A stretch of DNA of 58,097 nt, from NCBI GenBank assembly GCA_035968095.1, contig JAWQFW010000004.1, forward strand, positions 1 through 58,097. Reading direction: 5' to 3'. This DNA is from IIICB1 sp035968095 (GTDB lineage: Bacteria; Cyanobacteriota; Cyanobacteriia; Cyanobacteriales; SIO1D9). The position numbers and the translations under genes were made by a program. Positions 9,186 through 17,874 of the stretch are shown piece by piece (the stretch's first letter is position 1; the number at the start of each line of letters is the position of its first letter). Below the pieces are notes generated by a model. The model was not told the DNA's origin and did no database searches. It saw only the letters and a list, made by a program, of their open reading frames with translations.

Positions 9186-10304
9186 ATGACAATTCGAGTT
9201 TTAATTGTAGAAGATTCGCCGATTGCAATGACAATTTTAACCAAAATTCTTGCTTCAGCGCCTGAAATTGAAGTAGCGGGAACTGCTCGAACTGGTAAAG
9301 AAGCATTAGAGTTGATTTCTAAAGTTAAACCAGACGTAATTTGTACAGATTTGCACATGCCGCAGATGGATGGTTTAGAGTTTACAAAACAAGTAATGAT
9401 TAGCTATCCGCGACCAATTTTAGTGATTAGCACTTCGGTACAAGAAAAAGATAATCCGAGTAATGTCTTTCAGCTTTTAGAAGCAGGTGCAGTAGACGTT
9501 TTTCCCAAGCCGCGCGGCGGTTCTACGGGCGATTACGAAGCAATTCAACGTGCTTTAATTAGTAAGATTAAAGTTTTGTCAGGAGTAAAAGTTTTTCGAC
9601 GCTATTCGCGTGGTTCTCAAGAGCTTAATTATCCAAGAAAAGGAAGAGAAAAGCAAATTTACTCTAGTCAAAATGTGCAGCAGTCTTTAGCTCTAAAAAA
9701 TATGCGATCGCCTAATTTAAATTTGCAAGAGCAAACTCAATTTAAAATGATTGTTGTGGGTGCATCTACCGGAGGTCCCCAAGCACTAAAAACTTTATTC
9801 CTGGGGTTAAGAAATAATTTAAATTTACCGATAATTTGCATTCAACATATTAGTGAAGGATTTTTACAAGGTTTGGTGGATTGGTTAGAAAAGAACTGTC
9901 ATTTACCAGTGAAAATTGCTCGTTCTGGCGAGTTACCAGAAGCCGGGACAGTTTATTTTGCTCCGGAACAATTGCACTTAGAATTAGATCATCTTGGACG
10001 CTTTATTTATGCGGCTACAGCGCGAGTAGATGGACATCGCCCCTCAGTAACAGTAACCTTTAAATCGGTAGCAAAATTGTATGGTAAAAGAACAATTGGA
10101 ATTTTATTAACAGGAATGGGTAAAGATGGTGCAGCCGGAATGCAAGAAATTGCTTTAGCTGGAGGTTTAACGATCGCCCAAAATGAAGCCACTAGCGTTG
10201 TGTTTGGAATGCCAAAAGCTGCGATCGCGCTGAACTCAGCCCAGTATATTTTACCAATTGACGCGATCGCGCCTCATCTGTTACAAAAAATTATCTCGCG
10301 GTGA
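9186..10304 (+). CDS. cheB: CheB receptor methylesterase/deamidase
   Basis: It removes methyl groups from the MCP and would close the adaptation loop with CheR. The N-terminal receiver starts RVLIVEDSPIAM and has the acceptor Asp in ICTDLHMPQMDG. After a variable linker (about residues 130-175) the catalytic domain shows the Ser loop VVGASTGGPQAL, the His in CIQHISEG and the Asp in LLTGMGKDGAAG, a complete triad. I chose ATG 9186 because the receiver begins immediately; an in-frame GTG at 9162 would overlap the preceding gene by 14 bases. The last 38 bases of the gene are repeated perfectly 1.2 kb downstream on the far side of a toxin-antitoxin cassette. Confidence 0.93.
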   Translation: MTIRVLIVEDSPIAMTILTKILASAPEIEVAGTARTGKEALELISKVKPDVICTDLHMPQMDGLEFTKQVMISYPRPILVISTSVQEKDNPSNVFQLLEAGAVDVFPKPRGGSTGDYEAIQRALISKIKVLSGVKVFRRYSRGSQELNYPRKGREKQIYSSQNVQQSLALKNMRSPNLNLQEQTQFKMIVVGASTGGPQALKTLFLGLRNNLNLPIICIQHISEGFLQGLVDWLEKNCHLPVKIARSGELPEAGTVYFAPEQLHLELDHLGRFIYAATARVDGHRPSVTVTFKSVAKLYGKRTIGILLTGMGKDGAAGMQEIALAGGLTIAQNEATSVVFGMPKAAIALNSAQYILPIDAIAPHLLQKIISR

Positions 10305-10305
10305 A
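10267..10305 (+). repeat. 39-bp direct repeat, left copy (cheB 3' end)
   Basis: A perfect 39-base match to 11504-11542. It begins TCGCGCCTCATCTG, covers the last codons and TGA of cheB, and ends GCGGTGAA. The base before it and the base after it differ between the two copies, so the boundaries are exact. Confidence 0.9.
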
Positions 10306-10319
10306 GGCGATCGTCTCAA

Positions 10320-10892
10320 TCACAGACCGTCCCACCAGTTTCGCAGTAGTGAAACACTGTTGACAAGCTGTTGTTTAACCAGAGTATCGAGATATTCATC
10401 AACAGATTTAGGAGGATTTTGCAAACGGTTGCGGCAGATTTTGGCAGCTTCAACCACAGCCGCAGGTTTCAAGCCGATCAAATCGACAATGAAATCATCA
10501 GGATGTTGTACTTCAATCTCAAATTTCGCCAAGGCTGAGGCTGGAAAATCTCTCAGGTTCATGGTGACAATGACATCGGCTTCACCCTTGATAGCTGCGG
10601 CTAAAACATGGCGATCGTCTGCATCAGGCAAAGTTAAGCTAGGAATAAACTGCTCATAATCCTCAATCAAACAACCCCTGACATGACTATTCATCAGGTT
10701 ACGGGTATAGGTAAGCTGTTCAAGGGTAAGGTCTGGACGTTTTTTCAAAAGGCTTCTAATCCATTCATCGTGAATTTGGTCTGTCCAGCGAGCGCGATAG
10801 AGATCGCTCAGAGCAAGCTGCATCAGTAAATCCCGTAGGGGAGCCGGATAGAGAACACTAGCATCATAAACAACTGTAAAGTAGGAGGACAT
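10320..10892 (-). CDS. PIN-domain toxin (VapC-like RNase)
   Basis: 190 residues with a PIN fold that binds metal and typically cleaves RNA. The acidic residues are visible in order: VVYDASVLYP, the Glu in IHDEWIRSL, LPDADDRHVLAAA and VTMNLRDFP. The C-terminal extension (KSVDEYLDTLVKQQL) suggests the longer PIN_3-type group. I chose ATG 10892, 3 bases after the antitoxin stop; the TTG at 10895 is directly before it. The tight coupling with an HTH gene makes a type II toxin-antitoxin pair likely. Confidence 0.82.
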   Translation of the reverse strand: MSSYFTVVYDASVLYPAPLRDLLMQLALSDLYRARWTDQIHDEWIRSLLKKRPDLTLEQLTYTRNLMNSHVRGCLIEDYEQFIPSLTLPDADDRHVLAAAIKGEADVIVTMNLRDFPASALAKFEIEVQHPDDFIVDLIGLKPAAVVEAAKICRNRLQNPPKSVDEYLDTLVKQQLVNSVSLLRNWWDGL

Positions 10893-10895
10893 CAA

Positions 10896-11369
10896 TCACT
10901 CATAGCCCAAATGCAGTTCTTGAGCTTGGGCTGCCAGTTCATCAAGGGCAGACATTCTTTGGCGATCGATCTGTTCCTTATAATTCATTAAATCTTCAAA
11001 GCGAACGCGACGGTGACGACCTACTTTTCGGAAAGGAATTTTACCGGATTCGAGAAGTTTCACGAAATAAGGACGAGAAACATTGAGCAAATCTGCTGCT
11101 TCCTGGGTGGTGAGTTCAGCATGAATCGGAATAAGCGTCACAGCGTTACCTTGTGCCATTTGACTGAGCATCTCAATCAGCAAATGCACTGCTGAGGTAG
11201 GAAGTTCAATTAGTTCCTCATCTCCATTGTCTTCCACAATCTTGAGAGTGCGGGTTTTTTCCTGAGTATCAGGGAGATGGGCAGCCAAAATGCGGCTACT
11301 CTGTTTGGAGAGTTGAACTTCATATTCAGAAGGAAGCCGAGGTTTAATAAGTTCTGCCGAAGCTGACAT
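10896..11369 (-). CDS. Antitoxin with excisionase/MerR-like helix-turn-helix
   Basis: 157 residues. The C-terminal half is an excisionase-type HTH (LTTQEAADLLNVSRPYFVKL, then GKIPFRKVGRHRRVRFEDL) that would bind the operator and repress the pair. The N-terminal ~85 residues probably contact the toxin. The start at 11369 has AGGAGA seven bases upstream; an upstream ATG at 11405 lacks a good site. The toxin follows after only three bases, so translation is likely coupled. HTH plus PIN_3 pairs are a recurring toxin-antitoxin layout in cyanobacteria. Confidence 0.82.
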   Translation of the reverse strand: MSASAELIKPRLPSEYEVQLSKQSSRILAAHLPDTQEKTRTLKIVEDNGDEELIELPTSAVHLLIEMLSQMAQGNAVTLIPIHAELTTQEAADLLNVSRPYFVKLLESGKIPFRKVGRHRRVRFEDLMNYKEQIDRQRMSALDELAAQAQELHLGYE

Positions 11370-11503
11370 GAATATTCTCCTGGTACGGTCAGTAGGCGAT
11401 CGCATTTCAACTATTTATGCACACCTACTTAGACATCACTGTAATCCAGTTTAACGAAATATTCAAAACGTTCGCAATCAACGAAAAATAGCAATCAATT
11501 GCC

Positions 11504-11542
11504 TCGCGCCTCATCTGTTACAAAAAATTATCTCGCGGTGAA
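11504..11542 (+). repeat. 39-bp direct repeat, right copy
   Basis: Identical to bases 10267-10305, the 3' end of cheB including its stop codon, but here there is no upstream cheB sequence. It is the far border of the toxin-antitoxin insertion. The original downstream flank of cheB would continue from 11543. Confidence 0.9.
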
Positions 11543-11651
11543 AAATATCCAGAAATTCAGTGACATAGCTCAATTTGGTTTGTTAGATTAGCGATCGCTC
11601 AATTTGTCTAGCGCAGATACTCTGTCGAATCGCTCTTTCGTTAAAACTATT

Positions 11652-14057
11652 ATGTCACTAAACTCAGAACAATCGTTCAAACAACCCAAAAACTTTAGCG
11701 AAGCAAAATACACTCGTCTGCTGCAAACAGCTACCTTCGGGACACTAGCCGCCGGGTTAGTCATAATTATTTTATCAGCGATCGCGATCGCCTCCACACT
11801 CAAAGCCACCAAACAAGAAATCAAAACTCTCACAGTTTCAGCACAGCTAAAGCGAGAAACCACATCCGAATTTGATAGCCTACTAGAAGGATTACGTGCC
11901 GCGAAAAAATTGCGAAGCGGATGGGGAAAACTACCCTTTTCCGACAAAGCCGAACTAGAACAAAACCTGAAACTCGTTATTAATCAAGCCTTCGCGCCCG
12001 AAATCAAAGAAAAAAATCGCTTAGAAAGAGAAAATTTCTCAATCCGAAACATCAGCTTTTCTCCCGACGGCAAACTCCTCGCTATCGGTAATGCGTTCGG
12101 ATTAGAAATCTGGACTATCGGTAATCAAGAAGTTGTCAGTTTCGGAGGGAATAATGGAGTCGATAGTATCAGCTTTTCCCCAGACGGTAAACTCCTCGCT
12201 ACTGCTGGTGGTAATGACGAAACTGCCAAAATCTGGACACCCGAAGGCGAAGAAATTACCACACTCCAAACCGACGGGTATTGGATAGAAAGTGTCAGTT
12301 TTTCTCCAGATGGTAAACTACTCGTTACCGCTAATCAGAGATTTACTACTGAGACAGATGGGAACAATACAAGTAGTTCGGGTGAAGAAACTGTTGCGAA
12401 AATCTGGACTGTGGAGGGTGAAGAACTTGTTACTCTCGAACACGAGATTTCCCGTGAGGGTGTGAAGTTTTCCCCAGACGGGAAACTACTCGTTACTGCT
12501 GGTACAGATGGAACCGTGAAAATCTGGACACCAGCAGGTGAAGAAATTGCCACTCTCACCGGACACGATGAATTAGTCACAAAAGTAAGTTTTTCCCCCG
12601 ACGGCAAACTATTCGCCACTGCTAGTTATGACGGAACCGCGAAAATCTGGACTGTGGAGGGTGAAGAAGTTCGCACTTTCCCCGCAGAGGAATATGGGTT
12701 TTATGATGTAAGTTTTTCCCCAGACGGCAAATTACTCGCCACTGTTGAGCAAGACACTACGAAAATTTGGACACTAGCAGGCGAAGAAATTGTTACTCTT
12801 GAGGGTGAAGTCAGTGATGTAAGGTTTTCTCCAGACGGCAAAATATTAGCTACTTCTAGCGGAGACACTACGAAAATTTGGACGCTAGCAGGCGAAGAAA
12901 TTGCCACTTTGACTGGAGAAAAGGTAGGGGCTTACCCTCAGTCAGTCAGGTTTTCTTCAGACGGCAAACTCCTGGCTACTGCTGGTGGGAGAACTGCCAA
13001 AATCTGGACGCTTGAGAGTCCAGAAATGCTCACTCTTGCTGCACACAAAAATGCGGTCGGTGATGTGAGTTTTTCTCCAGACGGAAAACTCCTCGCTACT
13101 TCTAGCGGAGACACTACGAAAATTTGGACACTAGTAGGTGAAGAAATTACCCCTCTCACTCACGAAAGTCCGGTTAGTGGTTTCAGCTTTTCCCCAGATG
13201 GTAAATTACTCGCTACTACTAGCCAGGCAATTACTACTTACAAAGATGGCGACACCATACCCATAGATGGAACTACAAAAATCTGGACACTAGAGGGTGA
13301 AGAAGTTACTACTCTCAAAACAGAAGCAGACCAAGGAGGGTTTAACGATGTAAGCTTTTCCCCAGATGGTAAACTCCTCGCTACTGCTTTAAATAATGAT
13401 TATGGAGTCAAAATCTGGACACTGGATGGTGAAGAAGTAGCCACTATCAATACAGGAAATATATATCAAGATCGATTTGGTTTATACGGTCCGGTCGAAG
13501 AGGTGAGTTTTTCCCCAGACGGAAAGCTCCTCGCTACTGCTGATTTTACTGGAAATGGCACAATTTGGACACTGGAGGGTGAAGAAGTTGTGACTCTTTC
13601 TGGAGACGAGGATAAGGCATATAGTATCAGCTTTTCCCCAGACGGCGAATTAATTGCTACGGGTGGTGATGGAACGGCAAAAATCTGGACTATTGAGGGT
13701 CAAGAAGTTGCTAGTTTGACTGGACACCAGGAGATAGTTACCGATGTCAGCTTTTCCCCAGATGGTAAGTTATTGGCTACTGCTAGTAAAGATGGAACGA
13801 CGAAAATCTGGAGTGTTGAGGGTGAAGAACTTGCGACTCTTTTTGGACACGAGAGTAATTTCAATAGTGTCAGCTTTTCCCCAGATGGTAAATTACTGGC
13901 TACGGCTGGTAATGATGGAAATGTAAAAATCTGGAAGCTAGAAGATCTGAATTTGAAGGGTTTTCGGGAGCGAGGTTGTGATTGGATGAGCGGCTATCTG
14001 AAGAATAATCCGAGTTTATCAGAGAGCGACCAGGATCTGTGCGATGATGTTTCGTAG
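11652..14057 (+). CDS. Membrane-anchored WD40 protein with 15 repeats
   Basis: 801 residues from ATG 11652; an upstream in-frame TTG at 11604 is less likely. A short N-terminal segment is followed by one membrane helix (about residues 35-55) and a charged linker. From about residue 125, fifteen repeats of the form SFSPDGKLLATA...TKIWT-EGEE follow, forming about two beta-propellers. The end, RGCDWMSGYL...SESDQDLC, is the tail seen on cyanobacterial nSTAND and caspase-WD40 proteins. This gene lacks their NTPase, TIR or caspase part, so it resembles the membrane-plus-propeller half alone. Repeats are very similar in DNA, so copy number may vary. A protein-interaction scaffold is likely; partners unknown. 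Confidence 0.88.
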   Translation: MSLNSEQSFKQPKNFSEAKYTRLLQTATFGTLAAGLVIIILSAIAIASTLKATKQEIKTLTVSAQLKRETTSEFDSLLEGLRAAKKLRSGWGKLPFSDKAELEQNLKLVINQAFAPEIKEKNRLERENFSIRNISFSPDGKLLAIGNAFGLEIWTIGNQEVVSFGGNNGVDSISFSPDGKLLATAGGNDETAKIWTPEGEEITTLQTDGYWIESVSFSPDGKLLVTANQRFTTETDGNNTSSSGEETVAKIWTVEGEELVTLEHEISREGVKFSPDGKLLVTAGTDGTVKIWTPAGEEIATLTGHDELVTKVSFSPDGKLFATASYDGTAKIWTVEGEEVRTFPAEEYGFYDVSFSPDGKLLATVEQDTTKIWTLAGEEIVTLEGEVSDVRFSPDGKILATSSGDTTKIWTLAGEEIATLTGEKVGAYPQSVRFSSDGKLLATAGGRTAKIWTLESPEMLTLAAHKNAVGDVSFSPDGKLLATSSGDTTKIWTLVGEEITPLTHESPVSGFSFSPDGKLLATTSQAITTYKDGDTIPIDGTTKIWTLEGEEVTTLKTEADQGGFNDVSFSPDGKLLATALNNDYGVKIWTLDGEEVATINTGNIYQDRFGLYGPVEEVSFSPDGKLLATADFTGNGTIWTLEGEEVVTLSGDEDKAYSISFSPDGELIATGGDGTAKIWTIEGQEVASLTGHQEIVTDVSFSPDGKLLATASKDGTTKIWSVEGEELATLFGHESNFNSVSFSPDGKLLATAGNDGNVKIWKLEDLNLKGFRERGCDWMSGYLKNNPSLSESDQDLCDDVS

Positions 14058-14201
14058 GGATTGGGGATTGGGGATTAGAGATTGGGTGTTGGGGGTGTGG
14101 TCAGTATTGGGAATAAAGAGCAATCGTCTTGTCTCCCATTTCCCCAATTTCCCCCGTGTCCTCCTTGTCCTCCAATTCTCCCTCCCCCTTACCTTATCTC
14201 T
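14058..14201. repeat. Low-complexity intergenic repeat
   Basis: Tandem 'ggggattggggattagagat' heptads, then C-rich 'tttccccaatttcccccgtg' of the complementary kind, filling the space between two convergent genes. The two halves are partly complementary and could form a hairpin in the RNA. No gene seen. Confidence 0.7.
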
Positions 14202-15710
14202 CTAACTACTGGGTGAACTGGGAATGGAAACATCAACGGTTTGCACTTGTGTCCCCAAACTACTCAGAGGTGGTTGCATTTGGCTTTGATTTCCGACTAC
14301 CAAAACGACGATTTTCTCTGGGGCTAAATATTCTTTAGCGACGCGCAGAACATCTTCTCTGGTGGTGGCTTTAACTTGCTGTTGGTATTGGAAAATATAA
14401 TCTGAGGGATAGCCGTAATATTCGTAGCGCATTAAGCGAGAAAGGGTTTGACTGGGGTCTTGGAAATTAAAGACAAATGAGTTGAGAATTGACTCTTTAG
14501 CATATTCTAACTCGGCTGCGGTGGGCGGTTCTTCGCGTAATTTTTGCAATTCGGAGACGATCGCCTGCACAAATGGTACTGTAGCATCGGAACGAGTTTG
14601 TCCGCCAGCGACGAACATTCCGTCATAATCGTAACGAGGACTCCAATAGCCGTATACTGAGTAAGCAAGTCCTTGACGCGATCGCACTTCGTTAAATAAT
14701 CTTCCCCCAAAGCCATTGACGACACCATTGAGTACATCTAACTCTGGATAGTCGGGATTAATCAATTTACCGCCAAGATGACCCAATAGTACATTACTCT
14801 GAGTAAGTTCCGGGCGATCGACCACAAAAACACCACCTGTTTGTTTCTGGGATGCTTCGGGAACCTTTGGTAAAGCTACATTAGAAGTGCGCCAATCACC
14901 TAAATTCTCCGCAATTAAAGCCTTCATTTGCTCAGAGTCAAAATCACCCACAATCCCCAAAATCATGTTATCTGGGCGAAAATATGTTTCGTAAAAAGCA
15001 ATTAAATCTTCCCTCTGGATATTATCCAACGTCGCATACTCCACCGTCCGCGCATAAGGACTCGTCGCACCATAAATTAACTTGCTGAACTCCCGCGAAG
15101 CAATATCGCCAGGATCGTCATTCCGTCGCGCAATACCACCCCGCATCTGATTCTTCGCTAATTCCAGCTTTTCTGGGGCAAAGGCAGGCTCGCGCAGCAC
15201 TTTTGAGAATAAATTGAATACAGTGGGTAAATCCTCGCTAAGGGCGCTAAAACTGGCATTCCCGGAACTTGTCCCAATTCCAGTTTCCACACTAGCAGCG
15301 CGTTGTTCCAGCATTTGATTCAACTCATCCGGGGAATATTCCTGAGTCCCACCGCTACGCATTACCGCCCCCGTCAATTCAGCCAAACCCACTTTAGCTG
15401 CGGGTTCGAGACGAGAACCAGTATGAACCAAAGCTATCCCACTCACCAAAGGCAATTCGTGGTCTTCCATGAGGTAGACTACCATCCCATTCGGGAGTTG
15501 GTAGCGATCGTAGTCGGGAATTTTCACTTCCGCAAGCGGCGGAAAATCTAATTCGGTGTAATGTTGTGCAGTAGCGGCTATAGCCGGAGATAAAGTTGAT
15601 AAAAATGAGTTAGGTAGAGAAATTATCCCCCCACTGACGAATGTTAACAACATCGTCATGAATGCTATCCCTAGCAAGCGAATACTTTGACGCTTTTTGT
15701 TCTCAATCAT
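14202..15710 (-). CDS. M16-family peptidase, non-catalytic subunit, exported
   Basis: 502 residues with an N-terminal membrane or signal segment (about residues 10-45, ending near SPAIAATA). The M16 fold is clear (YQLPNGMVVYLMEDHELPLV, later GLAYSVYGYWSPRYDYDGMF), but where catalytic M16 proteins carry HxxEH this one has GLAELTGAVM, so zinc ligands are missing. The R/Y pair in the C-terminal domain (RSRQGLAYSVYGY) is present, as in non-catalytic partners that bind substrate. It lies 33 bp downstream of the catalytic M16 gene on the same strand; the two probably form a heterodimeric periplasmic or envelope protease. Confidence 0.88.
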   Translation of the reverse strand: MIENKKRQSIRLLGIAFMTMLLTFVSGGIISLPNSFLSTLSPAIAATAQHYTELDFPPLAEVKIPDYDRYQLPNGMVVYLMEDHELPLVSGIALVHTGSRLEPAAKVGLAELTGAVMRSGGTQEYSPDELNQMLEQRAASVETGIGTSSGNASFSALSEDLPTVFNLFSKVLREPAFAPEKLELAKNQMRGGIARRNDDPGDIASREFSKLIYGATSPYARTVEYATLDNIQREDLIAFYETYFRPDNMILGIVGDFDSEQMKALIAENLGDWRTSNVALPKVPEASQKQTGGVFVVDRPELTQSNVLLGHLGGKLINPDYPELDVLNGVVNGFGGRLFNEVRSRQGLAYSVYGYWSPRYDYDGMFVAGGQTRSDATVPFVQAIVSELQKLREEPPTAAELEYAKESILNSFVFNFQDPSQTLSRLMRYEYYGYPSDYIFQYQQQVKATTREDVLRVAKEYLAPEKIVVLVVGNQSQMQPPLSSLGTQVQTVDVSIPSSPSS

Positions 15711-15743
15711 TGCTTGTTATGTTCTTAGTTATTAGTTCTCTAT

Positions 15744-17273
15744 TTATTTTGGTAAAATGCGCCCGATAGTTTTATTTTCAGGCTGGAAAGTTTCCCGCGC
15801 AACTCGTTGCACATCCGCAGCCGTAACTTGATTTAAAGCTTCCAGTTGCTTAAACAAATTCCGCCAACTACCAGTTTTCACTTCATATTCTGCCAGTAAT
15901 TGTGCCATTCCCATATTGGAATCTAAAGTTCGTAAAAGTTCTGCCCTGGCTTGGGTTTTCACTCGTTGTAAATCTGTTGTTGACACAGGTTCGTTTTTCA
16001 ATTTTTCGATTTCTAAAGCTAAAGCTTGGGCAACTTCGGCTTCTGTATGGTTCGGCGCTGTGAGAGCATAAAAAAGTAATAAATTAGGATATTTATCACC
16101 AGGAAAACCGCTAAAGCCTACGGCGGAAATAGCTACTTGTTTGGTTTCCACTAAAGATTTATACAAGCGCGAAGTCCGACCATCACTTAACAAACGAGTG
16201 ATAATTTCATAGACTGCATGGTCGGGGTCTTCTACACCCGGACGATGGTATCCTTCTAAGTACCAAGGCTGACTTTCTAGTCTTAAAGTAACTTCTCTGG
16301 TTTGAGTTTGTTTGGGTTCAATTTCAGTTACTTCTGGAGGTGCAGGTTTGGCTTCGTAACGACCGAAATAAACATCTGCTAATTGTTTAACTTGGGCAAT
16401 TTCAACATCACCAACGATCGCTACTGTGAGATTATTTGGTGTATAGTGAGTCTCGAAAAATTCTTGTACGTCTTCTCTGGTAAGATTCCGAATGTCTTCG
16501 TCATAACCGATAACGGGACGTTTGTAAGGATGTTCGGTGTAAGCTGTATCGAGAAATGCTTCGACCATTTGACCAATTGGTGAGTTATCGGTACGCAATC
16601 TTCTTTCTTCGAGAATGACTTCTTTTTCTTTATAAAATTCCCGAAATACTGGGTCTAAAAATCGTTCTGATTCTAAGGACATCCATAGTTCTAATTTGTT
16701 TGCGGGAAAGCTATAGAAATAAATTGTATAATCGGTGGAAGTTGCGGCATTTAAACCTACTCCTCCGGCTGTTTCGACAATTCTCCCAAAAGCATTTTGT
16801 TCCACGTATTGATTAGCTTGGGTTTCTATTTGGGTAAATTCGGTTTGGAGTTTATTTACTTCTGCTTCTTTCCCCGCAGCTTTTGCAGCGCGAATTTGTT
16901 TGTCTAGTTCATCTAAACGAGTTAAAAGTTGCTTTTCTGCTTGATAGTCAGTAGTACCGATTTTTGTAGTACCTTTAAAGGCTAAATGTTCGAGAAAGTG
17001 AGCAACTCCGGTTTTACCGTCGGGTTCGTTTGCACCACCAACATCGGCATAAGTTACAAAGGAAATTGTCGGTGAGGTTTCTTGTTTCAGGATAATAAAC
17101 TTCATCCCGTTATCCAATTTATACTCGGTTACTCGCGAACTTACTCGGTCTAAATATGGTTGAATTGAACTAACTGGTTGGACTGTTGTTTGACTCTGGG
17201 CTTGGGCTATTCCTGGGATAAAGTTCCATGTTAATAAGAGTATGCTCAGGAAAAAAATTAAACTTCGACGCAT
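15744..17273 (-). CDS. M16-family zinc peptidase, catalytic subunit, exported
   Basis: 509 residues. The N-terminus has a signal peptide with likely cleavage after GIAQA. The inverted zinc motif is HFLEH (His 92, Glu 95, His 96), with the distal acidic cluster KEKEVILEERR. A charged coiled-coil insertion (about residues 110-160) sits inside the first domain, as in many bacterial pitrilysin/PqqL-like proteins. It heads a two-gene operon with the non-catalytic partner and probably degrades peptides in the periplasm. The 600-bp spacer upstream should hold the promoter. Confidence 0.9.
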   Translation of the reverse strand: MRRSLIFFLSILLLTWNFIPGIAQAQSQTTVQPVSSIQPYLDRVSSRVTEYKLDNGMKFIILKQETSPTISFVTYADVGGANEPDGKTGVAHFLEHLAFKGTTKIGTTDYQAEKQLLTRLDELDKQIRAAKAAGKEAEVNKLQTEFTQIETQANQYVEQNAFGRIVETAGGVGLNAATSTDYTIYFYSFPANKLELWMSLESERFLDPVFREFYKEKEVILEERRLRTDNSPIGQMVEAFLDTAYTEHPYKRPVIGYDEDIRNLTREDVQEFFETHYTPNNLTVAIVGDVEIAQVKQLADVYFGRYEAKPAPPEVTEIEPKQTQTREVTLRLESQPWYLEGYHRPGVEDPDHAVYEIITRLLSDGRTSRLYKSLVETKQVAISAVGFSGFPGDKYPNLLLFYALTAPNHTEAEVAQALALEIEKLKNEPVSTTDLQRVKTQARAELLRTLDSNMGMAQLLAEYEVKTGSWRNLFKQLEALNQVTAADVQRVARETFQPENKTIGRILPK

Positions 17274-17874
17274 TTTTTGACCTATAAAGATTGGGATTGG
17301 AATTGGTAATTGGGGATTGGGTGTTAAGATTAATTTTTTGGATAAATACTCATGATTTAATAGATTATATCTTTTTTGATCATGCTAGCAAAATAGATTC
17401 TGGTTCAGAGGTTAAGTTAAATAAAAGCTAATTAAGAAGCCAAAAATGTTACAATTGTAGTCATTTTTTTAGTTCGGCTATCGATTGCTTAAACTGCACT
17501 TATGATCTATTTTAAGCGACTTGATGAGTGAAAAGGTGAAATTAGGTTATTTCTAGACTCGAAGCCGATTTTTAGCTAAATAGCAAGATGTTATCATACC
17601 CAAGAGCAATTTTCGCGCAGAATATCTACTTTAACTCAAATTGTCGGCTCTTGAGAGAGACGACTCAAGCAAATCCTCATTGAGAGATGTTGCATTTTTG
17701 TCGCTACTATGAAGGTTTGTTGTAATTACTTTTCAGCGATCGCCAAAGAAGGCTAGGGTATCGTTAATGACCACCTTAGCAGTTGTTTTCCGCGATCGCT
17801 AAATAACTAATTTGATTACCATAAAAACAGGAAACTGTCAACTGCTAACCGATAACTGATAACAGTCAAGTGCT
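17274..17874. other. Intergenic region between divergent M16 and TetR genes
   Basis: No gene seen. The left end (17288-17325) carries 'gggattgg' repeats and the right end (17831-17868) carries 'ctgtcaactgctaaccgata' repeats. The AT-rich middle should contain both promoters, but I cannot fix a -10 box. Confidence 0.5.

Larger units (their letters stand above)
10306..11542. mobile_element. Putative inserted toxin-antitoxin cassette bounded by 39-bp direct repeats
   Basis: 1237 bp lie between the end of the left repeat and the end of the right one. Removing it joins cheB to AAAAATATCC, the bases after the right copy, and leaves cheB intact. The only genes inside are the PIN/HTH pair on the opposite strand. 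I see no integrase, transposase or clear terminal inverted repeats, so the mechanism is open: 3'-end site-specific integration, a long target duplication, or duplication by recombination. Confidence 0.6.

Noticed and set aside
10258..10659. Plus-strand open frame of 133 codons
   Set aside because: It is antisense to the PIN toxin gene, whose catalytic residues are clear, and starts inside the cheB end.
10306..11542. Classical insertion sequence at the cheB end
   Set aside because: No transposase and no terminal inverted repeats; the 39-bp direct repeat is far longer than usual target duplications.
12335..13159. Minus-strand open frames inside the WD40 gene
   Set aside because: They are shadows of the repeated WD40 DNA and show the same Ser/Pro-rich pattern three times.
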